Assembly (NCBI GenBank): GCA_947169915.1
Contig: CAMVRN010000005.1
Coordinates: forward strand, 1 to 64,000
Direction: 5' to 3'
From: an uncultured Candidatus Saccharibacteria bacterium
GTDB taxonomy: Bacteria > Patescibacteriota > Saccharimonadia > Saccharimonadales > Saccharimonadaceae
Length of the DNA: 64,000 nucleotides
The notes under the pieces: generated by a model
Told to the model about the DNA's origin: nothing
The model's database searches: none
What the model saw: the letters and a program-made list of their open reading frames with translations, nothing else
Translations under genes and position numbers: made by a program
In this document: piece by piece, positions 42,301 through 50,809 of the stretch
Layout of the letters: every line of letters starts with the position of its first letter
How positions within the stretch are numbered: position 1 is the stretch's first letter

Positions 42301-44731
42301 GCTTTATTGTGTATGTCGGCGTCAAATAGTAGCGACTACGCAAGCCGTCTCCGGTTTTGCGGTTCGAAATCGATTCGTGGTCACCGAGTTTTGCACCGTT
42401 TCTGACTGCGATGCTAGCCGAGAATGTTGCGTCCCATTTGTTTGGGTTATAAACTGAAACACATTTTTCAGCCTTACCTGTAAATTCACGCGTATCGAAC
42501 GGAGAGGTGAGAATACTTCCGTCTATATAACCCACGCGTTGGTCGAATGCAAGGGCGAAGCACTTAGTCCTCGTCTGGCCATTCGGAACCGAAATACTAA
42601 CCGTTTGAGGGATGGTTGTTTTTTCATTTGCGCTGAGGGCTGATGTGCTGTACTTGGCCGAGGTAGGGTAACTTACCGTACTGCCATGCGAAAAGTCGTA
42701 ACGAGAGGCTGCAGTAGTAGGTACTGAGTTGTTATGGGTGATTTGGTGATAAGCCGTGAGCGTATATGAAGTGTCGTATCCATTGCCGCGGAATCCGGAG
42801 GATGCGCTGCCTGCAAGGTTTGAAGATCCAACATCTATGGACGCCGTGAACGTAGCTATCATTGGATTGTATAAATTCGCGCATCTATTGATTTTGTTTA
42901 ATGATACTCTATCACCTAGTCGATTAGTGTTGGCGTAATAATCTACCGCACTCTCATAGGTCATATAGAAACAATAAGTGCCTTTCGTGCCAAGTTTTTG
43001 AGTGACGCTTCTTTCATTGTTGGCTGTTAATTCTTTCGTTTCGCCGTATTTAATATTATCAGTAAGGGTGCCTGCTGACTCGGGCTGGCTTGATGTACTA
43101 GTGGTGTATTTTGATGCGGCTAGGGTTGGAGTGTTATTGCTTCTTTTGATGGTATACTTCGTCTTTATGGTAAAGTCTTCGTTTATGCCGTTTCCTAACA
43201 TGTTTACTTTATTAGTCGCTACTACGTGATTGTTGGTATTCCATGGAATTTCCACATAACCGTAGAATGATGCACGGGCTGGTTGATAGACAGTAAAGCA
43301 GGTCGGCGTGGTCTGCGCCCAGGCGGTATTTGTCTGCGTGGTGCCCTGAAGCGAAATAGCACTGACGTAATTTAGGCGTTGGCAGAGTGTTTGCGATGAG
43401 CCGTTGCTTGGAGTAATGCTTACGGTGTGGGTGTTCGTGACGGTCTTGTTGTTTGCGCTTGTTCCGAGGGTTGTTGAAGAAATGGTGGCGCAGTTACTCC
43501 ATGGGCAATAGTCGTAACAGCCCCATGAACTGCCATTCCAAGTACAGTTTTGAGTTATGCCGTAAGCTGAAGGGTTAGAAATGTGGCTTTCAGTATCGGT
43601 ACGAGTGAGTGATTTTGTTACGGTCACTTCATAAGGACCGCCGTTGTACGTTCCTAAATATGAAGTTCCGCCAAGTGAAGTTACGTTTGTCGGCGGGAGT
43701 GCATAGGTAAGCGAGCCGCTAAACGAGCCATAATAGGTTGGTTCTTCGCGGTAAACCGTGACACAAGCAGCAGTTGTATATGCGTAAGATAAGCTTTTTG
43801 AATAGCCTGCAAGACCAACCACTTTAGGGTAGCGAAGACGTGAACAGATTGTTTCTTCGGAATTAGACGCAATGGTTTTTGTTATTTTGTTTGAAGTATG
43901 GCTATTGCTGTCAGGAGTACATGTGCCGTTTTTGCTTTCTGCAATACATGTCAGAAGTTGTCCGCTAGTGATGCCATCATAAGACCACCCATCACTTCTG
44001 CTTGCACTGTGGCTAAAAGTGACACTGATTTTACCGTCAGCCGCAGTTACCTTATACTTATTTTTACTTGAATCCCATGCGATACCGGTGGAATCACTTT
44101 TCCAAGAGCTTGCGGAGATGTTTGACACTTTATAGATATAGATAATCATTGGGAAATCATGGCATGAACTTGAACAGCTTGATGCGTTTAGGCATGATTT
44201 GTAGGTAAATCTGTATTTCTGTAGCCCACCAACATTTGTCCATGAAATATTGCTAGGATTAATTGTGATTGTTCCGTATCCAGAGGCAGCGCTAAATACG
44301 CCTTTACTGCCCGACGTATAGCCTTCCATGTTACTAGACATTGTGATGCCCGATGCGTCCGTACAAACGTATGCATTGGCCGTATCAACATAAGTTTTGC
44401 TGGAGATTGTCGTTCGCTTGAGGGACATGCTGAATGGAGTTGGGCTGCTTTGCTCTGGAATGTAGAACGAATCAATAAAAATCATGCCGTATGTGCCGCT
44501 ACTTCCAGTCGAGGTATCGCAACGCTCTTGGAAGGTTTCTTGGTTAACGCTTACTATGTTTGCGCCATGCACGTTTATTGCGCTATTCATACAGTCATTG
44601 GCGGTCCAAGCGGATGCGTTTTTTGCGAACACTTGGAGCGAGAGGAATAAGAATAGTCCAAGCGAGAAAAATACAAAAAAACCGCCTTTTCTGAGTGTAT
44701 AAAAATGTATCTTTTGAACCTCCAAGTTCAT
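39323..44731 (-). CDS. Giant secreted Cys-pair repeat protein, 1802 aa (paralogue of 20812-24660)
   Basis: A basic start and a hydrophobic run (GGFFVFFSLGLFLFLSL) form the signal peptide, with VFAKNASA as a likely cleavage area. At least six beta-rich modules follow, each with a line like YTIKRSNN.P..A.S.Y, a first cysteine (TICSRLRY, TLCQRLNY, TYCFYMTY, TKCFALAF, YQCFYIAY, YTCHRLQY) and a second in CxxxYxP or CxxLKNP. The C-terminal about 330 residues (FQVWGGSV, GSWADFVAIAN, INIEDTVTRIDALL, TYGADPAEDT, ending KKLPPRF) are clearly related to the end of the 1282-aa protein. There is no LPXTG or membrane anchor. TATAAT is 8 nt before the ATG. Likely a major surface or extracellular structure; function unknown. 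Confidence 0.82.
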   Translation of the reverse strand: MNLEVQKIHFYTLRKGGFFVFFSLGLFLFLSLQVFAKNASAWTANDCMNSAINVHGANIVSVNQETFQERCDTSTGSSGTYGMIFIDSFYIPEQSSPTPFSMSLKRTTISSKTYVDTANAYVCTDASGITMSSNMEGYTSGSKGVFSAASGYGTITINPSNISWTNVGGLQKYRFTYKSCLNASSCSSSCHDFPMIIYIYKVSNISASSWKSDSTGIAWDSSKNKYKVTAADGKISVTFSHSASRSDGWSYDGITSGQLLTCIAESKNGTCTPDSNSHTSNKITKTIASNSEETICSRLRYPKVVGLAGYSKSLSYAYTTAACVTVYREEPTYYGSFSGSLTYALPPTNVTSLGGTSYLGTYNGGPYEVTVTKSLTRTDTESHISNPSAYGITQNCTWNGSSWGCYDYCPWSNCATISSTTLGTSANNKTVTNTHTVSITPSNGSSQTLCQRLNYVSAISLQGTTQTNTAWAQTTPTCFTVYQPARASFYGYVEIPWNTNNHVVATNKVNMLGNGINEDFTIKTKYTIKRSNNTPTLAASKYTTSTSSQPESAGTLTDNIKYGETKELTANNERSVTQKLGTKGTYCFYMTYESAVDYYANTNRLGDRVSLNKINRCANLYNPMIATFTASIDVGSSNLAGSASSGFRGNGYDTSYTLTAYHQITHNNSVPTTAASRYDFSHGSTVSYPTSAKYSTSALSANEKTTIPQTVSISVPNGQTRTKCFALAFDQRVGYIDGSILTSPFDTREFTGKAEKCVSVYNPNKWDATFSASIAVRNGAKLGDHESISNRKTGDGLRSRYYLTPTYTIKRTNNIPKWAVSSRYAYSDTGYPTTPTSETRALSYNETESTTSSAKEIIVPIDSVVYQCFYIAYDTPVIYIDNTLDKRVYNGKTRECYSIMNSHQEYIAHFTGSTTGVLNPHEKLNRTNNNLEGTIDNTRRITGTGTDSDGTFVDDYPADSNYTASFTHTLSRTDEDKSSDMADTYYVKNAKVNWRLQYCVDAGCTADYYITYRSSEDSDTSLTTSGEAYLSAGQTVTFHTNPRWTLDASNKGKYIYTCHRLQYNSATSYATSTNASNYDSYVDRIWSYNTTYYTTPVCITLKNPRWENDIVDTRYKNHYIDVSGETGNMTITGANRLSGNNYETIKLTSTMFFDHSLRRYDNNEFRANNFDETDSGVVFYQRSIYNDPAYDVTARMWGNERLPGTRDSSKLLYPFYQTDFQINGYPVTLNARNKNDGDSWSSTPSDGRTFTTFNASSRDEYVLPAGITKNVSHSTYNSRAAWRVRYKNIYRQEVYTGAWSSKSGTQFYDRTEKLDLTPQTTTPVARDSVDPTVYTITRPYNYEITNVEPSTPADPIAFEGNTFRMDYNISVEQENTFHEYITDPDHTGNERYVYVITYILDTDTTGEDASSVTGEEITGNPCAYFNSVAKPGTCEIASTMNPESISNTGHPDKPKQGNHAGDPDPTSNVPFRNVYDKTDYSLSYSTGTITVPKIAVGNKFCVAIAIRNYTSASNSGYYVSSSSCRNVSKQPSFQVWGGSVLSAGGIKTSRIKTDNRLYGSWADFVAIANGNLKNLTSGAYTISGALGTSSLCDLSPITISNNRCYDETKEDALGNASVYNRSDFIAKLLEYVPPTADSLSAIPSNEIDSGPHIIISDETINITRDIIINSSEERTSSEDVPQIIIIGKDINIEDTVTRIDALLVAKGEGNTGGTINTCTTSDGDNIPLSNTTCTEQLTVNGAMVGGKILMRRTYGADPAEDTTEEAAEVVNYNPSIILWGYDNSRVTGLPTVVYQKKLPPRF

Positions 44732-44770
44732 ATAAGACTATTATAGCAAAAGCGGAATAAAAATGAAGAT

Positions 44771-45037
44771 TTATTTATAATAATTTTTGTTGATTTGCGA
44801 ATTGTTGTTTGCGGTGCAAATGTCTAATTCGGGCTTTTCGTCAAAATTGACGGTAGGCACAAAGGGATAGGTTTTGATAAGTTCGGAGTCTTCTTCGGAA
44901 TAGTATGAGCTTGCGGATGCAGTACGGGAGATAACAAGTCCAGTCAAGTGATAAGAGGCAAATCCTACAAGCATTCCCATCAGAAAAGTTCCGAATGCTT
45001 TAACGATTACCTCCGGTGTAATTTTTCTTCTCCTCAT
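44771..45037 (-). CDS. Small secreted or membrane-anchored protein, 88 aa
   Basis: Basic start MRRRKITPEVIVK, one hydrophobic segment (AFGTFLMGMLVGFASYHLTGLVI), then a short acidic outside part (SYYSEEDSELIKTYPF) with one Cys. It is encoded 39 bases upstream of the 1802-aa surface gene, in the same position as the TPR-like membrane genes upstream of its paralogue, so a helper role for the giant protein is possible. No family recognised. Confidence 0.65.
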   Translation of the reverse strand: MRRRKITPEVIVKAFGTFLMGMLVGFASYHLTGLVISRTASASSYYSEEDSELIKTYPFVPTVNFDEKPELDICTANNNSQINKNYYK

Positions 45038-45075
45038 ACTTATATAATATATGAAGAATTCTTAATAAACAAGGT

Positions 45076-46101
45076 CTAAACGTGCCTTTTTTTCTTGCGA
45101 GCGGTTTCGATAAGTCTCGTTAGTTGATATTTTGGTTTATTAATAACGTAGTCGTGTGCTGGGGTATATTTTAGTTCGGAACAACCGAATGAACGCTTGA
45201 ATTCGCTAACTCCGTAAAAACGATGCGAAGTTTCATCTATGCCGACTATACCCCACAGGTTGTAGCGTTTAATTCCACGCTTCCTTGCTTCTTCCATTGC
45301 TTTCATGTGAAGCAGTGGTGCGGCAGAATATTTCGTGCCAAGTTCGCTTGAAACGCCATAGTGGTAGCTCGCTTCGTTGCCGTAAAAAATCATAAAATTC
45401 ATTGCGAGTATTTCTTTATCTTTTCTTGCTACGTACATTAAAACTTCGTCATTTTTTGCGAATGTATCAAATTGCTTTGTTAGGAAGCTTCTCGTGAACG
45501 GAACATATCCTTGGCGTTTGGCGTGTTTTGTTTCTAGGTCGCAGAAATCCTTCATTATTTTCGAATCGTTCGTTATTTCGATTTTTATGTCGTTCTTCTC
45601 GGCTTTGCGAAGTTTGCGTCTAAAGCCCTGAGAGGCGTTCTTCAATATCTCCTCCTCCGATTGATTTAAGTCAAGAATCCCAGCATATTCGACGGAGAGA
45701 TACATTGGGGCTTTTTTGAAACCGTTTTCTTTCATGAGCGTGAGGGATTTTTCAGACAGCTCAAGTTGTGGGCGAAGACGAACAAAGACGCATTTCAATC
45801 TTTTGCCTTCTGATTTAATATCTTCAAAAATCGCTTTTACAAGAGTTTTGTTTTTCCAGTCTAGAATTGGGCCGCCTGCAATCGCTAGATGACGTCCACG
45901 CTTTGCGGTTTCGACAACTCCCGCATATGCGCCGATAATTTTTCCTTCAGAATCTAGGGCAATACGGCGAGTGACTGGGTTGCCGCGTGAAGCGTGAAAT
46001 TCATAGAAATCCCAGCTTTGAAGAAAGTTTGATTCGGGGTGAGATGTAATAAATTCATCCCATTTTTGTTTGTCTTCAGCTGTTTCGATAACTATTTTCA
46101 T
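45076..46101 (-). CDS. FemAB-like peptidoglycan bridge aminoacyltransferase (copy 2)
   Basis: 341 residues. FemABX/MurMN family: two GNAT-like folds that transfer amino acids from aminoacyl-tRNA to the stem-peptide lysine of lipid II. Family lines visible are SNFLQSWDFYEF, GPILDWKN, VFVRLRPQLE, FRRKLRKAEKND, RQGYVPFTRSFL, ASYHYGVSSE and RYNLWGI. It shares the same plan with the next gene, so the pair arose by duplication, as MurM and MurN or FemA and FemB did. Its start overlaps the stop of that gene by one base (TAATG). Confidence 0.88.
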   Translation of the reverse strand: MKIVIETAEDKQKWDEFITSHPESNFLQSWDFYEFHASRGNPVTRRIALDSEGKIIGAYAGVVETAKRGRHLAIAGGPILDWKNKTLVKAIFEDIKSEGKRLKCVFVRLRPQLELSEKSLTLMKENGFKKAPMYLSVEYAGILDLNQSEEEILKNASQGFRRKLRKAEKNDIKIEITNDSKIMKDFCDLETKHAKRQGYVPFTRSFLTKQFDTFAKNDEVLMYVARKDKEILAMNFMIFYGNEASYHYGVSSELGTKYSAAPLLHMKAMEEARKRGIKRYNLWGIVGIDETSHRFYGVSEFKRSFGCSELKYTPAHDYVINKPKYQLTRLIETARKKKRHV

Positions 46102-47102
46102 TATAGATTCCTCTTTTTCTTGCGTGCATTTTCTACAATTTCATCAAGTTTGTAGCGAAGCTTATTAATAACGATGTCGTGGGCCGGAATGAACTCGATT
46201 ACTCTTCCACCAAAGCCCGTCTTAAAGGTGGTAACGCCCGAATAGCGGTGATGCTCGACATTAGGTGGTGCAATTCCCCACAGGTTGAATCGTTCGATAC
46301 CTTCTTTTTTTAGGTCCTTTATAGCTCGCCAAAGCAAAGCATAGGCTCCTGGTAGCTTGCGGTTTAAATCCGTGGATGCAGCCTCAAAGTATTCTGCCTC
46401 GTTACCGTATATTAATATTAAGCCATATGCAACGGCTTCACCAGAATCTGTGGTGACTTTATATAGTTTTATATTATTTGGACTAAATGCGCTTCGTTCA
46501 GCGAGAAGCTCTTTTTTGCTTGGCGGAACGAAACCTTGACGTTTTGCTGTGGTAACTTGAACACTATGGAATTCATTGAACGAATCTTCGTTAGAGTCTT
46601 CGTCGACGACGAGACCTAGCTTCTCCGAGCGCCTGACTTCGTAACGGGTTTGTCTTCGCATATCCATTAAAAGGTCGTCTTCGCTTTTTGACAAATCTAA
46701 AATAACGGTATTTTGGGCATGAAGATGCATGGGTGCGAGGCGTAAATCAATGCCTTTTATAACCTTTATATTCTCAAGGCGCTTTTGATTCTCTGGCGTA
46801 TTTTCAAGCTGAGGCCTGAAACGGACAAAAACACATTTTTCCTCATTTGCGACCTTAATAATTTCATCAAAAACTTCTTTTACGAGTTCTTTGTCGTCCC
46901 AATCGATTAGTGGTCCACCTGGGATTTCTAAGTAGCGGCCACGTTTTGCATCTTTAATAATGCCGAATACTAGTCCCTTTTCATGGAAAGTGCGGACAAC
47001 CAACTTATGCCCGATTAGTCGATTTGCTTCAGCCCAAAGTGGGCTTTGAAGAAAGTTTGATTCAGGATAGGTTTCGAGAATTTTTTTCCAAGTATCTTCC
47101 AT
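46101..47102 (-). CDS. FemAB-like peptidoglycan bridge aminoacyltransferase (copy 1)
   Basis: 333 residues, same family as its downstream neighbour (SNFLQSPLWAEANRL, GPLIDWDD, VFVRFRPQLEN, TRYEVRRSEKLG, RQGFVPPSKKELL, AEYFEAASTDLN, RFNLWGIAPP). Two different FemAB proteins in series suggest a two-residue cross-bridge or two different donors. It starts 1 base after the stop of the DegT-like gene. Amino acid specificity cannot be read from the sequence. Confidence 0.88.
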   Translation of the reverse strand: MEDTWKKILETYPESNFLQSPLWAEANRLIGHKLVVRTFHEKGLVFGIIKDAKRGRYLEIPGGPLIDWDDKELVKEVFDEIIKVANEEKCVFVRFRPQLENTPENQKRLENIKVIKGIDLRLAPMHLHAQNTVILDLSKSEDDLLMDMRRQTRYEVRRSEKLGLVVDEDSNEDSFNEFHSVQVTTAKRQGFVPPSKKELLAERSAFSPNNIKLYKVTTDSGEAVAYGLILIYGNEAEYFEAASTDLNRKLPGAYALLWRAIKDLKKEGIERFNLWGIAPPNVEHHRYSGVTTFKTGFGGRVIEFIPAHDIVINKLRYKLDEIVENARKKKRNL

Positions 47103-47103
47103 A

Positions 47104-48291
47104 TTAGACCTTCATGAGCTGTTTTTTTATTATTTCTCTTGCTTCTTTTACTTCTTTTATTCTGCGTTTACTCTTATACCAGGTAGGGAGATTTACGACA
47201 TGTTCGGAAAAGATTTTCGCATTAATGCATTTCGCTTCGGGAAAATGTGCTTTTTTATAGTATCTGGATGGAGCGACCGGAACCTCGTACCATAGCTCTT
47301 CGAGGTAATAGCCATGGGAATGGAGCTCGGACAAGCATTTTTTACGGTCATCGACTAAATAGTATTCACGAAGTGGTTTGTTCTTTAGGTTCTTAAGTTG
47401 TTTTAACGCGAGCCTTGATTGCCACCATGTTATGGTCGTATCTAATTGGAGCTTTGTGTCGGCAGAACGCTCAATCCAGCGTAGCTTTAGGAGCAGTCCA
47501 AGCCAGTACTTTTCTAAATGAAGATGGGACAAGCCTCTTGCTATAACGGCGAAAACTGGGTACCAACTTGCTCGCGGCACATCTCCATTCGGTTTTCTCC
47601 TAACGAGTTTAGTTTTGTCGAATGAACTCGGGAAGGTTATTTCCTTGTCGCGAAGTATAACGGCACCGCCAGTGATTGTATCAATTGCCTTCCCTTTACC
47701 GAACGACAAACACGTTGCTTCGCCAACTGTACCGATTTCTCGGCCATCTTGATATTTGCGACCGGCACAATGCGCCAAATCTTCAATTAATAGGAGGTTG
47801 TGCCCCTTTTTCACTTTTTCAAATTTGCTGATATCAACTGGTAGACCGAACGAGTTTTGAAGAATAAATACTTTGGCCTTTTTATCTTTTTCTAAGATAG
47901 TTTCAAGAGTTTCCGCCGAATAATCTGGGCGGATTATATTTGCTCCAAGTATGTCACCCTTTTTACCGTTTACGTCCAGCGGATTTTCAAGGTCGGCAAA
48001 GACCGGTTCGAGCCCAGCTTTCTTGACCGCTTCTACTACCGCATAGCAGGTAAAGCCATTTATGACGACGTGGTCGCCTTTTTTAATCTTGCCTGATTCA
48101 ATAAACGATTTAAGCGCAAGACAAATAGCGGAGCGTCCGGAATAGATGAGCGATGTATGCTCGAGGTCTGAGCCATATCTTTCGGCGAGAGCGGATTCTA
48201 GTGCATTATAATCCTTTTTGCCGCCAAGAATAAAGGAGTGTCTCCAAATGTCTCTTGCTGAGTAGTTGCTTGCTAGTCCAAGAAAAATCAT
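47104..48291 (-). CDS. DegT/DnrJ/EryC1-like aminotransferase
   Basis: 395 residues from the ATG at 48291, whose TGA-overlap with the hydrolase (ATGA) fixes the start; the track start at 48450 would lie inside the hydrolase gene. PLP fold type I features: SGRSAICLALKSFI (cofactor phosphate), GDHVVINGFTCYAVVEAVKKAG, LLIEDLAHCAG (Asp for pyridine N) and the probable PLP lysine in CLSFGKGKAIDTITGG. Relatives aminate nucleotide sugars. In an operon with a Mur-ligase-like protein and two FemAB proteins it may instead make an unusual amino acid or amino sugar for the envelope; that is inference. The C-terminal third is Arg/Lys rich. Confidence 0.72.
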   Translation of the reverse strand: MIFLGLASNYSARDIWRHSFILGGKKDYNALESALAERYGSDLEHTSLIYSGRSAICLALKSFIESGKIKKGDHVVINGFTCYAVVEAVKKAGLEPVFADLENPLDVNGKKGDILGANIIRPDYSAETLETILEKDKKAKVFILQNSFGLPVDISKFEKVKKGHNLLLIEDLAHCAGRKYQDGREIGTVGEATCLSFGKGKAIDTITGGAVILRDKEITFPSSFDKTKLVRRKPNGDVPRASWYPVFAVIARGLSHLHLEKYWLGLLLKLRWIERSADTKLQLDTTITWWQSRLALKQLKNLKNKPLREYYLVDDRKKCLSELHSHGYYLEELWYEVPVAPSRYYKKAHFPEAKCINAKIFSEHVVNLPTWYKSKRRIKEVKEAREIIKKQLMKV

Positions 48292-49061
48292 TTTTTGAGC
48301 TCCTTCATAATGGCTTTTGCAAGTCCGTCGGGGTCGGAAATATATGGCGCATGGTTCCAGTTTGGATATATAGATATAGTCGAATCGACAAGTTTCCTCT
48401 TCAAGATGTGCGCTTGGCGTGGAGGCGTGATGTTGTCTTCTTCTCCCCATATTATTGCAGTTGGAGTGGTAACTTTAGTTAGAACGAGTTTTTTATCGCT
48501 TTCGAGCATATTCGACAAAGTCTTCTTCATGTTCTCTGGAGCACGTTCATAGTCCATGCTACCCGTAAGTTTATGGAAAACTTTAGAGACGAGGGGGATT
48601 TTCTTAAGTGGTTTACCCAATTTTGAAACAGTTTTTAGAATGTCGCGTTTCTTGGATGGTTCGTAAACGCCGGCGGCGTCAAGGAGGATAAGCTTCGATA
48701 GTTTTTCTGGCTTTTCCGAGCATAGATTAAGTAAAATACGACCGCCGTTGCTGTGCCCGAGCGCGATGGCGCCGTTCGGAATGTTCTTGTCTGCCCATAA
48801 TACATAATCATCAATAGTCCATACCTTTTTTGATGGAGAAGTAAGGCCTGGGACATTCAGCATGATAACCTTTATTCCGTTCCTTTCAAGGATTTCAATA
48901 GTTTTAGTCCAAGGCTCCACAGTATATGTCCAGCCATGGATAATATAGAGAGTTTCTTGGAACGGGGTGGATTTCGTACCTTCTATTCCGTTCCAGACGG
49001 TGGTAGGTTTTTCGGGTTTTTCTGACTCTATTCTTCTAACTTCATGAGACATCTGTTTCAT
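48288..49061 (-). CDS. Alpha/beta hydrolase
   Basis: 257 residues. Serine hydrolase fold: oxyanion HGW near the start (YIIHGWTYTVEPW), nucleophile elbow GHSNGG, acid in GEEDNITP and His in WNHAPYISDP, so the triad is complete. The cap region between the elbow and the acid is rich in Lys. It could be an esterase, thioesterase or proline iminopeptidase-like enzyme. It is coupled by one base to the Mur-ligase-like gene and by 4 bases to the DegT-like gene, so it acts in the same envelope pathway. Confidence 0.85.
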   Translation of the reverse strand: MKQMSHEVRRIESEKPEKPTTVWNGIEGTKSTPFQETLYIIHGWTYTVEPWTKTIEILERNGIKVIMLNVPGLTSPSKKVWTIDDYVLWADKNIPNGAIALGHSNGGRILLNLCSEKPEKLSKLILLDAAGVYEPSKKRDILKTVSKLGKPLKKIPLVSKVFHKLTGSMDYERAPENMKKTLSNMLESDKKLVLTKVTTPTAIIWGEEDNITPPRQAHILKRKLVDSTISIYPNWNHAPYISDPDGLAKAIMKELKK

Positions 49062-50332
49062 TAAACCAGCCCTCGGTTCTTACGTCGTTTTATTGCTGAC
49101 GGTTCACGGCGGCAGAGTTTAAGAGCGTCTTCTGGTTTTTCAAGAAGTTTTTCGATAATCCATTCTAGGTACTGAGACCCTTTGAAAATTAGAGTCTCGG
49201 TGCCATTAGTGTTCTTTTCTATGTAAGCAAGGGCTTTCTTTGGGTCGAGTGTAGTTTTCGGGCTAAATCCAAGTTCTTTAAGGCGAGGGGCGGTGTATTT
49301 TTTAGTTCTACGACCAATTAAAATAACTTCTTCGGGGTTCGCTTTCGCAATGAGGTCAGCTAGTTTTTTATGCTCTTCTTCCTCGATTGAGCCTTCATCA
49401 ACAATGTCGCCGATGATTAGCCATTTGTGGCTGGCGCGAAGCGTACGAGTCATTTCTAGGATGCTTTGCATTGAGATGATATGTGCGTTATATGAGCTAT
49501 CGATGATCTTCACACCATTTTTTCCGTAGAAGAATGAGCTACGTCCTGGCGGTAAAGGCATTTCTGAAAAATCTGTTTTTAGTGGAATCTTTAGATACTT
49601 CATCAAATCCTTCAGCATGAGGAGTTGAATAGAAAGGTCACGTGGTTGCGGGGAGTTAAAACGAAAGGTCGTTGAAGTGGTCCCGAACTCACTGCGAGTT
49701 GGATAGACGCTATATTTGACGATTTCTGATTTATAGAATTTGCTTACCCTAGCGGTGATATCTTTTGTTGCGCGGTTCATAAGTTCATTGTCGCCGTCGA
49801 TGAACACGAGACATTTTGTGTTTTCGGGAATCTTGGCAAATTCATCCATAATAGCTATGTCGAGACTCTCGAATTTTCCTTCGCGAACCTCTTGCTCGAA
49901 TTGAATTGCATGGGAGAGACCGAGAGAAATCCAGAGCGTAATTTCAGGTTTAAGCCATTCGGCTAGAAAACGCGCTTCGTGCGGGCGTTCGGCGTCGATT
50001 TCGACGACATAAAACGGCTCTTTGTGTTTATAATAGAGAGCACGAATTGGAGTGGCGATAAATAGCCAGAACCAGCGGAGCTTGGTCCCGCGGACGCCCT
50101 TAAGACCTAGAATATCAAAAGAAACACCAAAGGCGGAATTTGCATCATGGGAATAGTGGGCATCTTTGCCCAGTTCGAATTCAACCATGTGGAGCATGGT
50201 AGTTTTACCCGCAGAACCGGTGATAGATATAATTCGGGGATTCCAGCGTCTTAAGGCGAAATTAGCGAAGAAGCGGAAATATCCCGCTACCAGAAAATAA
50301 AAGCGCTTCTTGAGACGCATTACTTTTGTCAT
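49061..50332 (-). CDS. MurF-like ligase without the substrate-binding N-terminal domain
   Basis: 423 residues. The central ATPase and C-terminal domains of Mur ligases are recognisable: ISITGSAGKTTMLH (P-loop at about 36-49), VVEIDAERPHEARFL, GLSHAIQFE, PPGRSSFF...IIDSSYNAHIISMQS, and LIIGDIVDEGS. MurF usually starts with a domain of about 80 residues that binds UDP-MurNAc-tripeptide. Here only about 35 residues precede the P-loop, basic and hydrophobic (RFYFLVAGYFRFFANFALRR), probably membrane-touching. It may ligate an amino acid to something other than the usual UDP precursor. It leads the five-gene operon; TATAAT is exactly 6 nt before the ATG. Confidence 0.82.
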   Translation of the reverse strand: MTKVMRLKKRFYFLVAGYFRFFANFALRRWNPRIISITGSAGKTTMLHMVEFELGKDAHYSHDANSAFGVSFDILGLKGVRGTKLRWFWLFIATPIRALYYKHKEPFYVVEIDAERPHEARFLAEWLKPEITLWISLGLSHAIQFEQEVREGKFESLDIAIMDEFAKIPENTKCLVFIDGDNELMNRATKDITARVSKFYKSEIVKYSVYPTRSEFGTTSTTFRFNSPQPRDLSIQLLMLKDLMKYLKIPLKTDFSEMPLPPGRSSFFYGKNGVKIIDSSYNAHIISMQSILEMTRTLRASHKWLIIGDIVDEGSIEEEEHKKLADLIAKANPEEVILIGRRTKKYTAPRLKELGFSPKTTLDPKKALAYIEKNTNGTETLIFKGSQYLEWIIEKLLEKPEDALKLCRREPSAIKRRKNRGLV

Positions 50333-50338
50333 GAGACT

Positions 50339-50344
50339 ATTATA
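50339..50344 (-). promoter_or_regulatory. -10 box of the Mur-ligase/FemAB operon
   Basis: TATAAT on the minus strand, then AGTCTC, then ATG at 50332: leaderless. The box begins directly after the U-tract of the rpsJ terminator. Confidence 0.7.
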
Positions 50345-50380
50345 AGAAAATAAGACCTATATTTCAAGGTCTTATTTTTT
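50345..50380 (-). terminator. Terminator of rpsJ
   Basis: AAAATAAGACCT (50347-50358) pairs with AGGTCTTATTTT (50367-50378), a 12-bp stem with T-rich flanks on both strands. Confidence 0.88.
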
Positions 50381-50406
50381 ATGCTTATTTTTCTCTCTAT
50401 CAGAAG

Positions 50407-50736
50407 TTACATCTTGATTTCAGCGTCAACACCAGCAGGGAGAGCAAGGTTCTGGAGGCTCTCAATGGTCTTTGGCGTGGCGTTGGAGATGTCGATAAGG
50501 CGTTTGTGCACTTTCATCTCAAAAGCTTCACCACCAGTCTTGTAGACGTGTGGGGATTTGACGACGGTGAACGTCGAACGTTTGGTTGGTAGGGGGACTG
50601 GGCCACTTACTGTAGCGCCAGTGCGAATAGCGGTATCAACGATTTGCTTTGCGCTTTGGTCAATAACGCGATGGTCATAAGCTTTGAGACGAATACGAAT
50701 CTTTAGACCTTCGTCTTTTGTTGCTTTTTCAGCCAT
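50407..50736 (-). CDS. rpsJ: 30S ribosomal protein S10 (uS10)
   Basis: 109 residues from the ATG at 50736 ([10 protein letters not shown]), with AAAGG before it. uS10 is in the 30S head and also acts with NusB in antitermination. Family motifs: [41 protein letters not shown] and HKRLIDI. Unusually, rpsJ is alone: it is followed by a terminator and not by rplC-rplD, so the S10 operon is split in this genome. Confidence 0.96.
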   Translation of the reverse strand: MAEKATKDEGLKIRIRLKAYDHRVIDQSAKQIVDTAIRTGATVSGPVPLPTKRSTFTVVKSPHVYKTGGEAFEMKVHKRLIDISNATPKTIESLQNLALPAGVDAEIKM

Positions 50737-50809
50737 TTTTGCCTTTCTTTCTCCGTAACTTCGCAAGACATGAATTATCGGAGATTGATAATTAGTTAAT
50801 AGTGGAATT

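Noticed and set aside
47104-48450. DegT-like gene starting at 48450
   Set aside because: It would lie inside the hydrolase gene; the ATGA overlap at 48288-48291 marks the true start.
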